From: Clusia tigrina
Taxonomy: Eukaryota; Arthropoda; Insecta; Diptera; Clusiidae
DNA length: 64,000 bases
Assembly: GCA_920105625.2 (NCBI GenBank)
Contig: OV050030.1
Location: forward strand, 346,749,477 to 346,813,476
Reading direction: 5' to 3'
Below, piece after piece: positions 1 through 10,169 of this stretch; position 1 is the stretch's first letter, and every line of letters starts with the position of its first letter. The notes under the pieces were generated by a model. It saw only the letters and a list, made by a program, of their open reading frames with translations, had not been told where the DNA came from and did not search any database. The position numbers and the translations under genes are program-made.

Positions 1-925
1 TAATTAAATCAGGAATTTTTTGGGGATCTGTTGGTCAATATGTTGGCTTACCAGTAGAGATAAAGTCACAGCATTTCGTCCAAAACTATTGTATAGCTCG
101 TAAGTTATATTAATAAGTGAATAGTAGGCGTGGCTGTGGAAATAACACGCCCATTTTTTGTGTGGTGTTTAATGTTAGTACCCCAACATTTTTGTGAAAT
201 TTCGTTGATAAATCTTTAATAGGAGCACAGTTATAACTTTTGGCTAATTGTGGGCGTGGCAGTTGTATTATGATCTCCATATTCTACACACACACTCTAA
301 TGGACGCCATGTATATTTCTTCTATTTTTATTCCGCTGGCATCAATAGGCTAATTTTAATGTTAGACCCGAAAGTTCCTTATATCAAGTGGGCGTGTCTT
401 TTCTCTGATCAGCCCCAATTGTTGCAGATAGCTTTATAATGTCCACCTGTTCCTTCTCGTAAAATTTCGTCCGTAAATCTCTACCAGATCTTAACTTATT
501 ATTATTTGTTAATAGTGGGCGTGGCAGTTAATATATACCCACATCTCCATAACTGCCAAATAATGTCACGATTCCGTCAATTGGAACGAAGCTATAGTCG
601 TTTTAAAAAAGGTGAAAAAAGTTCCTTATATGGGAGGTAGGCGTGGTCTTTGTCCAAAGCGGCCCATATAGCAAACTGGTTCTATATCTTTGTCCAGACT
701 ATACTATTGCCAAATTTCATTAAGATAGCTTAAACGGTGTAGAAAAAAAGTGGCCACAGACGGACAGACGGACGGACAAAATAAAAATTGCTTAGAAAGT
801 GATTCTGATCATATCTGTATATATATATGTACATACCTACCACGCCTCCTTCTTGAAATTGCAACCCCTCTCAAAAGCACAAAATTAGTATACCCTATTT
901 ACCTTTTTTAAAGGTATAACAATAT
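1..925 (+). repeat. Dispersed GGCGTGGC-rich repeat, copy A
   Basis: Non-coding interspersed repeat whose left end lies outside the window. GGCGTGGC-like boxes occur near 125, 252, 390 (GTGTC variant), 517 and 640. The 3' part has a GACGGACAGACGGACGG-type tract (about 756-778), then a reverse box CCACGCCTCC near 840, then a terminal stretch reading TATACCCTATTTACC followed by AAAGGTATAAC. Four further copies sit at about 13846, 29104, 39880 and 42782. It recalls the tracts with CCGTCTGTCCGTCC and GGGTATAC that are common in Drosophila genomes, but I cannot name the family. No terminal inverted repeats or coding capacity seen. Confidence 0.8.
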
Positions 926-1468
926 TAAGGGTATAACAATTGAAGTACATAAGTAAATAATCAATTTACTAATATTACATGGTAAATTTCAAAGACAGAG
1001 TTTTAAGTGAATTAAACAATTTGATAAAATTTAAATTTAATAATCAATACTTCAATGTTTCTTGTATTGTGACAAAATATTTTTGGACGTAATCCAATTC
1101 AAAAAATTCTAATTTGGAAGTGTTATTTTATTAGCATGACCGAGTTTGCAGTTCTAACGTTCAATTTATTTCTTTTATAATTTTTTATTAATTCCGTTTG
1201 TGAAAAAAGTTTTTCAAATGTTCCACTGCTATTCTTACACATGTGCAAAACTGTAGTGGTGTGGCTGATTTTCTTCAGAACCACCCACCCAGTAAAAAAT
1301 TTTGGATCGCTCGCAAAAAGGAGGAATAACAGAGCGCTCCATTATTACTCCTTTGTGAACATAAATGGATCAAATTGACAGCTCTCATTCAATTTCCTCT
1401 GACACTTCTTTCTCTTGTTTGTTTCTTTGCTAATATCTCGCTTCTTCAGTGTTTGGTATTGTTTACCG
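926..1468. other. AT-rich spacer, no gene seen
   Basis: No coding or repeat signal recognised apart from a short GC-richer patch near 1304-1350 with GATCGCTC and GAGCGCTC words. Similar words recur at about 2215-2260 and 2340-2375, so they bracket the two-exon gene. Confidence 0.4.
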
Positions 1469-1476
1469 TTATAAAG
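1469..1476 (+). promoter_or_regulatory. TATA-like box of the two-exon gene
   Basis: The sequence TTATAAAG stands about 150 bp upstream of the proposed start codon at 1627, which leaves room for a short untranslated leader. It is followed within 30 bp by GAGAGGCAAGC, a plausible start region. Position and sequence fit an insect core promoter, but no transcript evidence is available. Confidence 0.4.
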
Positions 1477-1626
1477 TAGTTGCACTTTCGTTGAGAGGCA
1501 AGCTATTGCGTAGTTTTTAATGATTTAGTACTGAAGAATCACCCGATACAACAAGTTTAAGAGTTCAAGAATTGAAAAAGTGAAATTAAGACTTAAATTA
1601 AAATTAAACTCGAAATAACTAGTAAC

Positions 1627-1980
1627 ATGGAAATAGAAGCAATTTCGAATTTGTGCCTGTTTATTCAGGAAACACGGGTAAGATATTTTATTTATTGCAG
1701 ATTATTTCATTCGAGGTATACTACATACATACATTTTTAACTGTCGTAATTGCAGATTCTGTCGATACAACCGAAACGTTGGCGCATATTAAAAGTTAAT
1801 TGGAACAGGTCAAAGGGAAAGATCGCCCTTAAAAGTTACAGGCTTTTTAATTACTATTTGTTAGAAGCCATGAAGAATACATTTACTACCTATCCAGACT
1901 ATGAGAAATCAATGCGAGAAGCGTTCCGGAAAACCAAAGTGGCCTTATACAGAAAGACGTATGCCCTACAGCAGCAATAA
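1627..1980 (+). CDS. Candidate two-exon small protein (91 codons), weakly LYR-like
   Basis: Exon 1 runs 1627-1677 (17 codons from ATG) and ends at the donor GTAAG at 1678. Exon 2 starts at 1756 after a pyrimidine-containing stretch ending in TGCAG and runs to TAA at 1980. The 78-bp intron is in phase 0, so the frame stays open across the junction. The product is basic and mostly helical. Its middle has Y-R near L-F, then a downstream REAFRKTK, loosely like the Complex1_LYR pattern (LYR followed by ReeFRkn) of mitochondrial LYR-motif proteins. The match is partial and the C-terminus is short, so this is a guess. A TATA box lies upstream and AATAAA at 2179-2184 could serve polyadenylation. It is the only reading frame here with tidy splice signals and no transposon motif. 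It could also be a processed or captured fragment. Confidence 0.4.
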
Positions 1981-2617
1981 TTAATATTAATTACTTTATT
2001 ATATTTAAATATTAATCCATTAATGCTTTTTCCAATTTTAAATTGAATTCCCTGTATAAATTTTCTTATATACATATATGACTAGAATTTACTAGAATTA
2101 TGTTCTTTCAATTTTGTATACAGGCATTTAATATACAGAATAAGCAATAATCGTTTTTCCTTTTACTCTCGTACTATGAATAAAAGATCGTTCCAAGTCA
2201 GTAGGAAGTCAAAACGAGTGCTCCAATACTACTCGCATAGGACGTCAAAACGAGCGCTCGCTTCCAATGACACGCTATGTTAAAAAGGAGCGCAAAATAC
2301 ATGAGATCTAGAACAATAGGGAGCAATCAATGTCTCGCATTGGATCGATCCAAATTTGCTCCGAGAGCGATCAATTATATTAAATATAACAAGTTAATTA
2401 AATATAACAAGTAAATTAAAGAATCCAAAAAACAAATGATTAGAGAAGGTTAATTTTTGCTATCGGTTTTTTAAGCCTAAGATGAATGATATTTGATTCC
2501 ATATTATTAAAAAATTAGAAAAACTGAAATATTTCAATTATATAGAGTTAGCCTGATTCCCTCGAAAATCGAAATGTTTTTGCTAAAGGGGAATTGCGGA
2601 AGGGTTCGGCTTAAAAA
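1981..2617. other. Spacer downstream of the two-exon gene
   Basis: AT-rich. Holds AATAAA at 2179-2184 and a cluster of GAGTGCTCC, GAGCGCTCG, GGATCGATCC and GAGAGCGATC words between about 2210 and 2375. Nothing else recognised. Confidence 0.4.
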
Positions 2618-2657
2618 TGTTGCCGTCTTCACTTCGATCGAAGGGAAGACGGCAACA
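2618..2657. repeat. 40-bp nearly perfect palindrome
   Basis: The arms are TGTTGCCGTCTTC and GAAGACGGCAACA, separated by a single mismatched pair (A/G) on either side of a 12-bp central palindrome CTTCGATCGAAG. Thus 19 of 20 positions pair, with no loop. It lies in an otherwise unassigned AT-rich stretch. Confidence 0.9.
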
Positions 2658-2751
2658 CTGATTTCGATCTCTTCAAATTGAGTGAATGCTAAGCCCGAAA
2701 AAATACAGCAGATACTTCCTACAAAAATAACGAAACAACGAGAGTAAGTGC

Positions 2752-2940
2752 TTGATGGGTGGAATTGTTTCGAAAAGTAGGTGGATTGAAATAGGTGCAC
2801 TAGTATCCGAAACATGCGAAACCATTTGTGAAGACCTTTCCTACATACTCGCAAGTAGTAAAACAAAACAAACATCCGAAAGAAGCAAACATTTTACAAC
2901 GAATGTTAGAAATTTCATGAAGAAAATGAATGTAATATAG
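2752..2940 (+). CDS. Unassigned 62-codon frame just upstream of Jockey-like ORF2
   Basis: Open frame from tandem ATG codons to TAG, ending 37 bp before the ORF2 start of Jockey-like LINE A. Position suggests a remnant of that element's ORF1, but no zinc-knuckle cysteines or other ORF1 hallmarks are visible. It may be a chance frame. Confidence 0.15.
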   Translation: MMGGIVSKSRWIEIGALVSETCETICEDLSYILASSKTKQTSERSKHFTTNVRNFMKKMNVI

Positions 2941-2977
2941 CACTTAAAAGAAGTTGCATCTCTTCGGCTAGCCAAAT

Positions 2978-3320
2978 ATGAACAATCTTTCAAAATGTTT
3001 GCTGTGGAACGCAAACGGGCTACTTAAACACCAGAACGAGCTTGAAAAAATTCTCCAGACCAAAAAAATTGACGTATATTAATATCTAATACACATTTTA
3101 CTAAATAATCACTAATAATATACCAAATAATCCACCGTAACAACTGCGTACGGGGAGGTGCTGGTATTATAATAAGAAACAATATAATGATCTATGAAGA
3201 AGGCAGCATATGTACAGTCGAATTTCGAGAAACTACCACAGCTCGAGGTGACGATATCAACTTATCACTAACTGCAGAATTTAGCCCTCGAAGACATCAG
3301 ATTAAATGTAAGCAATATAT
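2978..3320 (+). pseudogene. Jockey-like ORF2, N-terminal endonuclease part
   Basis: AP-endonuclease-like (APE) domain of a LINE, which nicks target DNA to prime reverse transcription. From ATG at 2978 the frame reads a typical start with WNANGL and KHQNELEKIL. It meets TAA after about 28 codons, then related frames give GGAGIIIRNN and a segment ending near RHQIKCKQ at 3312. Stops and frame changes show it is inactive. It is cut at 3320 by the LTR of the errantivirus and resumes at 10170. Confidence 0.75.
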
Positions 3321-3622
3321 AGTTACATATGGTCCCGCTGCTGGTCCACTCAAATAACCAACGTACATGACTTTTACCAAAAGTTCTCTTCGTTTGTTTA
3401 TTTCAGAGCATTGTTCCCACGTTAGTGTGAAATTCATAGTTGGCACTTTTCGCGAGAAGAATTTGCTGCATTTTTACTAATACTAATGTAAGTTTAGGCT
3501 AACTGTTTGAAGTACTAACACTAATGTAAGTTTGAGGTAGTTGTAAGATATTTTGATAATAAAGTTTCAGTTTAAGAACAACTCACAAACTAAATAGTTC
3601 GTTTTTCCTTTATTAATATTAT
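3321..3622 (+). repeat. 5' LTR of errantivirus G1
   Basis: 302 bp, beginning AGTTACATATGG and ending in ATTAATATTAT, directly before a primer-binding-like TGGCGACGAGG. AATAAAG near 3560 could be the polyadenylation signal. Matches 9916-10168 over both ends. Confidence 0.8.
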
Positions 3623-3640
3623 TGGCGACGAGGATAAAAA
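3623..3640 (+). promoter_or_regulatory. Primer-binding site of G1
   Basis: TGGCGACGAGGATAAAAA follows the LTR end immediately and starts with the TGG expected to pair with the CCA tail of a tRNA. The donor tRNA is not identified. Confidence 0.5.
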
Positions 3641-4677
3641 TATAGGTCCATGGTACAAGAGTGACTATGTGATGTAATGAAATTTTTTTTCTCAAATAAA
3701 AGCTGCAAAGTTCCAAATTTTTAAATAGAACTCTGAGTGCGTGAAAATCAACAGTTATTTAAAATATAAACTGTAAAGAAATTATGAATTAATTGCTTAA
3801 TAATTGCATAATAATTGACTTCAAAAGTGAACAAAGTATATCGCTGCGTTCATCTAAGCAACAAGTTGAAAAGCGTATCGAAATTTTTTTTTTTGCATCA
3901 ACAGCTGTAAAGTACAATAAAACATTTAGAAGAAGGAACTTCGCCACAGAAAAAGTTCGAAAAAAAAAACTTTCATAAAACAACTCAACTCAACTCTATT
4001 TCGGAAGATACGTACTCTGCTCCTGAGGTACGATATTGCGGAGTGATTTCTGCACCAAAGTATTGCACAATTTTTTAAGGTTATTAGCTAAATAAGGTTA
4101 TGAAATTTACCTCGTAGTATATAGCACTATCAAAGAAAAGAAAAATAAATATATTAAATGTATTATATAAACAGAAAAATAAATAATACATTTAATATAA
4201 ATAAATATATAAAAAAGAAAAATAATAATAAGTAAAATGGATGTGAATACTATAAATATATTTGTAGCCGTTGGCCTGGACAAATTTAAACGCATACGAT
4301 ATACTGATACAAATGAAATGAAACGCGACGCTTTAATTACAACTCAGTATTATGGTTTTATTTGATGTTGTTTCCCCGGCTGCTGACCAACGACTCGTTA
4401 GGCTCGCTTAAAACAGAAAAACACGCAGCAACCGCATAACGGCGAACTTCTACATAGGAGATTTAAATGGTACATAAACGAACAAGTCACAAAGCAAATA
4501 TAACAATAAAGAGGGCACAAATAAACACGTCAGGGTGTAATAATTGTAGGGTAAGTGGGCGTTCTGTAAAAATATTTAACATCGAGAGAATTGTATAAAA
4601 AATATTCGCGATTTTGACGGAACAGTCCCTTCTCAACTGACAGACTTCATATATCAAATTGAATCACTCTTACTACA

Positions 4678-5351
4678 ATGGATGATTTCGATGCAAACAA
4701 TAAAAACATGAAAAATAAGTGCATCGGACGGACAATAGAATCTATACACAGGCAAAGATTAGTAGAAGACCTCTTACCTGAGCCAACAAAAAATATAATT
4801 TTTGCAAGAGACCCAGACTCATTAGACGATGCGTTACAAATTATTTTGGAAACACGCCATCAATCTTACAGTTTATACGGCCCAGTGGGAAGAAGGTATA
4901 ATACTCTGAATGATCATAGCAGAAGTAATTTTAGTGATAATTTAAGGAATAATAATAAAAAAACAACCATTATGATCGAAATCAAATAAATTTAAGAATT
5001 AGCTATAATTATAGTTACCAAAATGGCAATTATAATTATGAAAAATATAATTGTAATAAAAATTCTACTCATGAACATCAAGGTAATTTTAATAGAAATT
5101 TGACACAAAATAGGGATAATAACAGAGACCGCACAACTCAAAATATTACAAATGATAGAAGTAAGAATAATAACTTATTTGGTCGTAATTGCCAGAGAAA
5201 TAATTCAGGTGTTTGTAGAATGCAAACAGACAAGACTATAAATTCAAGACAGTCCAATAGCACACACCGGAACCAACAAGTAACCCCTATGGATGTGCGC
5301 AATTCTAGTATAAATATTCAGGAAGCCGGGGGAAGAACTTACAGTATATAA
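4678..5351 (+). pseudogene. Errantivirus G1 gag remnant
   Basis: Two asparagine- and arginine-rich frames (4678-4989 and 5100-5351), joined by a frame change near 4980, precede the protease. Low-complexity N/R/K-rich C-termini and the position upstream of an aspartic protease fit the end of a Gypsy-group Gag, which forms the particle shell and binds RNA. No zinc knuckle is visible, as in many errantiviral Gag proteins. The N-terminal half is not recognisable, so coordinates are minimal. Confidence 0.5.
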
Positions 5352-5359
5352 AAATTTAA

Positions 5360-5665
5360 AACCCTGCAAGAACACTTTACTTTATTATTGACACTGGAGC
5401 AGAATTTAGTATCATTACCGACCACATTTTCCATCCTAAATGGCAACAGGACATAAATGCTTCAATTATTGGTGTAGGAAATGTGCATAAAATAACAAAC
5501 CTTTGTAAATTCCCAATTTTTAAAGAGTTCAAATTGGATAACTACTACTGTGAATTTTTGGAATGGAACCATCACAACGCTGGTTTAATAGATAATAATA
5601 TTCTCAAGGACCTTAACTGTGTAATCGACTATTCTAATAGACAATTAATAAAGGTGTTACTCTAG
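5360..5665 (+). pseudogene. Errantivirus G1 aspartic protease remnant
   Basis: Retropepsin that would cleave the polyprotein. The active-site motif appears as FIIDTGAEFSII near 5381-5415 (Asp-Thr-Gly-Ala), and the C-terminal half continues through a frame containing LIDNNILKDLNCVIDY. A typical single-domain length of about 100 residues is covered, but at least one frameshift separates it from flanking domains. Confidence 0.6.
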
Positions 5666-6069
5666 CATACCAATATACTTTTCATAAGAAGAAGAAATAT
5701 ATGATCAAATAGCTTATAGAGAAAATACTTTAGAAATTGTAAATAAGGAAGGAAAAACCCATGATGTTGAAGACTTAATGAGAACAGACCATCTTAGTGA
5801 GCATAAGGCAACCGCTTTAAAATCTTTCATAAAAAGACATAGAAAAGTATTTTATAACGGTATTTACAATTTAACATTTATGAGTAAATCAAAACACAAA
5901 ATCATAACAAAAAGCCATGTACCAATTTACTCTAAATTACCAATATAATTCCTGAAATCCCTATAGAGGAACAAACAAATAGACGAAATGTTAGCTCAGG
6001 AAATTATAGAAGAATCAAATAGTCCATATGGATAGTTCCAAAAAAATCAGATGCTTCCGATAAACAAAA

Positions 6070-6985
6070 ATGGTGTATTGTCATCGTTTACAGAAAATTA
6101 ACAGTGTAACAATCGAAGATCGGTTTCCAATGCCAAATTTAGATGATATATTTGATCAATTAGGTAGATGCCAATTCTTCACTACTTTAGATTTAGTTAA
6201 AGGCTACCACCAAATCGAAATGCATTCCGACGACATCCATAAAACAGCTTTCTCAACAACTAGTGCGCACTACGAATTTCTTCGTATGCCATTCGGATTA
6301 CGAAATGCGCCAGCCACATTTCAAAGGCCGATGAATACTGTCTTAAAAGTGCATTTGAATAAAGTGTGTATTTTACCTTTTTCGCTAAAGAAACAGACGT
6401 TTTAGGTCACGTCATTACGACACACGGAATTAAAACTAATCCAAAGAAAGTAGAGGCGATCGACAAAATACGTTTGCCAAAAACACAAAAAGAAATTAAA
6501 TCCTTCCATGGGATAACAGGCTATTATAGACGATTTATAAGAGATTACTCTGAAATTGCATATCACCTAGTAAAATTTTTAAGAAAAAACGGTCAAATAA
6601 ATATGAAGTATCAGGATTACATTGACTCTTCAAAAAGTAAAGAAGTTGATTAAAGCAGACCCTATACTTATTCATCCCGATCTTATTAAAATGTTCACAC
6701 TTATCACTGATGCTAGTAATTTTGCATTGGGGGCAGTTCTTATGCAAAGTAAAAAAACAATATGTGCTGCAAGCCGCTCATTAAATGGCCACGAAAAAAA
6801 CTATAGTACCATAGAGAAAGAACTCTTGGCTCTAGTTTGGGCAACAAAACATTTCGCCCATATCGTTTTGGCCGTAAATTTACAATAAAAACAGACCATC
6901 GCCCACTTGTATGGCTAAATATTTTGAAAGAGTCCAATTCCAAGTTACAACGTTGGAAAATCCGGCTTAACGAATTTGATTTCAA
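6070..6985 (+). pseudogene. Errantivirus G1 reverse transcriptase and RNase H, catalytic core deleted
   Basis: The RT fingers and palm blocks are clear: [53 protein letters not shown]. After KVCIL the frame jumps directly to the [11 protein letters not shown] block near 6390-6410, so the stretch that should carry the YxDD catalytic motif, roughly 90 bp, is missing. Downstream are GYYRRFI, the RNase H start (LITDASNFALGAVL) and YSTIEKELLALVWA. The RNase H domain is then cut at 6990 by a 266-bp insertion. With no YxDD this copy could not reverse-transcribe. Confidence 0.8.
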
Positions 6986-6989
6986 TATT

Positions 6990-7255
6990 TTTTTTTTTAT
7001 TTCCCTTTATTTCATACATCTGTCACCATTATATTGACACCTGGTAAATGATTTGACAATTTGTATGGAAATTAATATAAAAAAAACACATTTTGGCCAT
7101 TGCCAAGAAGTGATACAACAAAAATTATTTACATTAATTATAATAATTCACTATAATTACATTATAACAATTTATGATGAATTATAATAAAATTTATATT
7201 ATAATAATTATTTACATTTTCATTTATAATACTACTACTAATACTCGTATGTGTT
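6990..7255 (-). mobile_element. Short poly(A) retroposon inserted in G1 RNase H
   Basis: A 266-bp insert bounded by 10-bp direct repeats TTTCAATATT (6980-6989 and 7256-7265). Its plus-strand left end is a T run, so the element reads on the minus strand and ends in AATAAAGGG then an A tail. Removing it restores the RNase H sequence (FDFNI joined to EYIKGNENVIADRLSR). Target duplication plus A tail mean LINE-machinery retroposition. It could be a SINE, a severely truncated LINE 3' end or a processed transcript; no A/B boxes are visible, so a tRNA-type SINE is unlikely. Confidence 0.75.
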
Positions 7256-7259
7256 TTTC

Positions 7260-8340
7260 AATATTGAATACATAAAAGGTAACGAAAATGTAATAGCAGA
7301 CAGACTGAGTAGAATCGTTTACGAAGAACCTCAAAATCAAGACGTATTAATAAATCTCAATGAATTATTCGGGGATGATATTGAAACTAAGTACAGAGCA
7401 GAGACTGACAGCACTTATTTCATTCCAGTTACGGAAAAACCGATTAATCTCTTCAAAACTCAACTGATAATTGAGGATTCGCTTTTTGAGTCATGTAGCT
7501 CAAAATATTGTATAGAAAAAAGATAAGACATACCCTTAAGTTTAAACCACAAAGTGATATTTTAAGACTAATGCGAGAAAATACTCCAGAAAAAGGATTG
7601 ATAGTAGTGTTTTGCTCTAATGATAAACTTTACTGCAAATTTCAAAAACTTTATAGAGAATATTTCAAATTTATAGATAATATTATCAAATACTAGAAGA
7701 CAAAACTGACACGGACAAATTATTAAATATGGTAGAAAGTAAACATTTTAAAAATAATCATAGGGGGATAAATGAAATTTTCCCAGAAATTAAAACATAC
7801 TGTTATTGCCCGAATCTGCAAACAGAAATTCAAAAATTTATAAATAATTGCGAATCATGCAATCTGTCGAAGTTCGATAGAACTCCAATAAGCACAGCCC
7901 TAATGTCACAGAAACTCCAGCAAAATATAACGATATAGTTCATTTCGATATCTGGTTCCCAAAATGAAATATTATGTATCTTACAAGTTTAAACAAACTT
8001 ACTAAATACACAACCACACATCCTTTAAAATATAGAACTTGGATTTCAATAATAGAAGGAATAAAAGCTAGAATATAATACTTAGGAAAACCAAAACTTC
8101 TTATCACAGATAACGAACTAAATACGACTTCAATAAAAGAAGTTCTAAAAGAAAACGATATAAATCCTCACCACACCATACCTAAAAACTGGCAACGCAG
8201 ACGTAGAGAGACTGTATGGTACACTTAACGAACATGTCTACTTTTTAATGCAGATCCCAACAATACTGATGAAGCAAAAACTTTTTACAATTATTCAATC
8301 CACTCAACTGCAGGAATGAAACCTACAGATTTTTTTTGTA
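7260..8340 (+). pseudogene. Errantivirus G1 RNase H end and integrase remnant
   Basis: After the retroposon the RNase H C-terminus continues (ENVIADRLSRIV). The integrase zinc-binding HHCC region follows (H-x-NNH and CESCN near 7740-7870), then parts of the catalytic core: a first Asp in HFDIW, a second in LITDNEL near 8100. The region of the catalytic Glu is scrambled by frameshift around 8190. Integrase would insert the DNA copy into the host genome; stops and shifts rule out function. Confidence 0.65.
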
Positions 8341-8619
8341 ACGTAATTTCTGAGAACAAACTTACACAAATCTCGAAAATAATCCTTGAAAATAAAAAAA
8401 AAAAATAAATAAAATTTATAAAAGTACGAATAGGAGTACTGATACAAATTTTGAGAATAGATTCGTTAAAAATAATAGAGTAAGCAAGTCAAAGCCAAAA
8501 TATAGAGAAAAAACTAACTACAGAATGGAATCATATAAAATCCAACCAGAATAAATTCAAAAAATTTACAAGACTCAAGTTAAAAGAAATTAGAAATTTA
8601 AGGGAAATTTAAACAACCA

Positions 8620-9900
8620 AGATGAAAATTGCAACCTTTTTGACAGCTGTGATTATAATATCAGTCCAGGTCATAATTACAAGTCAGTAAAATTGATGGC
8701 AACTGTGGCTACTCGATAATACAACTAAAGAAAGTAGAAATAGTTCATTTAACACACACTATTTTACATATTATAAAACCAGTTGACATTTTGAAATTAA
8801 TTACTCAAATTGAAAACAACGTAATGAACTTGGACAGAGACAATAAAGATATATTAAGATCAGAAATTAAAACAATCAGATATAAAGTCAAAACTATCAT
8901 GCCTAACAGCGTAGAAAAAAGAAAAAAAAGAGGACTAATTAATATCGCAGGTGGCGCTTATAAATGGTTATTTGGGCTTACGGATTATGACCATAGACAA
9001 GAGATATTAGAACACCTAAGGATACAGACGAAAATTGTCATAACGCCATTATGACACCAAATAAACATATTTCAATAAACACACATTTCAACGAATCCAT
9101 TGAAACAATTAAAAAGGCAGTAGAGAGCGATAGAACTAACATAGAAAAATTGATTGATTTTAAAAATTGAAACTCATAAGGATGGGGGTGATGACGTATC
9201 AAAACGAGTCCCTCATCATAGCGCTTAAAATCCCCACAAATTATATTTCAACAGATCTGAAGATATTAAGTCCAATGCCTAATAATCAATCTCTTAAATC
9301 AATGAGACTAACGAACTTATAATAACAATAGAGAACATAACATACACATACCAAGAAAATGTTATTTTAAGAGCACTACAAATGATAAAAAATTGTGTGT
9401 TCTTTAAGAAATGTAAGCTAATATATAATAATAAAATAAATATAGAAATAGTAAACGAATTGCTGTAAAAAATGCATCCGAAGTAAAACTTTACCAAAAT
9501 TGTGATGCAAGAAACATAGTTCTAAAAAAAAATTACTTAATAAACTTTTACAACTGTATAATAGGGTTGTTTAACCCAACATTTTATAATACAAAAACAA
9601 TTGTCAATGAAAATTTTATTTATCCAAATAATGAAAATAATAATCTTACCTTTGAGGAAGGTACTGATTTCGAAAGAATTTTAATTAGCCAATACGAAAA
9701 TATTAAAGAAATAAAAGAATTAAAATATCATACAAATGTTCATTATGGCATTAATAAATGTTCATATAAGCATAATTTTAATAATCATAAGCCTAATTTT
9801 ATGTTTCTTGCTACAAAAAATTTTGTGAAAATTCAAATACGGATGTTAATATCGAGTTACAAGTAAATCCTACACCTCTGAATTCAACAGGGACTGTTGA
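8620..9900 (+). pseudogene. Errantivirus G1 envelope-like gene remnant
   Basis: The third frame of errantiviruses encodes a membrane fusion glycoprotein acquired from baculovirus-like sources. Visible here are a hydrophobic start near 8622-8680 resembling a signal peptide, a basic furin-type site RKKR near 8920-8931, and directly after it a glycine-rich hydrophobic stretch typical of a fusion peptide. Further frames at 8791-9054 and 9567-9866 are broken by stops and shifts, and the reading runs into the 3' LTR. Clearly non-functional. Confidence 0.6.
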
Positions 9901-9915
9901 ATCTGGGGTTGGTGG

Positions 9916-10168
9916 AGTAACATATGGTCTCGCTGCTGGTCCACTCAAATAACCAACATACATGACTTTAACCAAAAGTTCTCTTCGTTTGTTTATTTCA
10001 GAGCATTGTTCCCACGTTAGTGACAACGCAGCTGCAAGTTTAGGGTAACTGTTTGAAGTACTAAAACTAATTTATGTTTGAGGTAGTTGTAAGATATTTT
10101 GATAAACAAAGTTGGAGTTAAGAACAACTCACAAACTACACAGTTTGTTTTTCCTTTATTAATATTAT
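9916..10168 (+). repeat. 3' LTR of errantivirus G1
   Basis: 253 bp, matching the 5' LTR at both ends but lacking about 50 bp in the middle, where GACAACGCAGC replaces a longer segment. Divergence between the LTRs implies an old insertion. Confidence 0.8.
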
Positions 10169-10169
10169 G

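Larger units (their letters stand above)
3321..10168 (+). mobile_element. Degenerate errantivirus-like Gypsy element (G1) with two LTRs
   Basis: Gypsy-superfamily LTR element of about 6.85 kb with order LTR, gag, protease, reverse transcriptase, RNase H, integrase, env remnant, LTR. The LTRs (3321-3622 and 9916-10168) share starts AGT-ACATATGGTC and ends TTTATTAATATTAT. The 3' LTR is about 50 bp shorter through an internal replacement. The 4-bp word ATAT on both sides (3317-3320 and 10170-10173) looks like the target-site duplication, with one unassigned G at 10169. Every gene is broken. Errantiviruses are insect endogenous retrovirus-like elements; this copy cannot encode working products. 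Confidence 0.85.
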
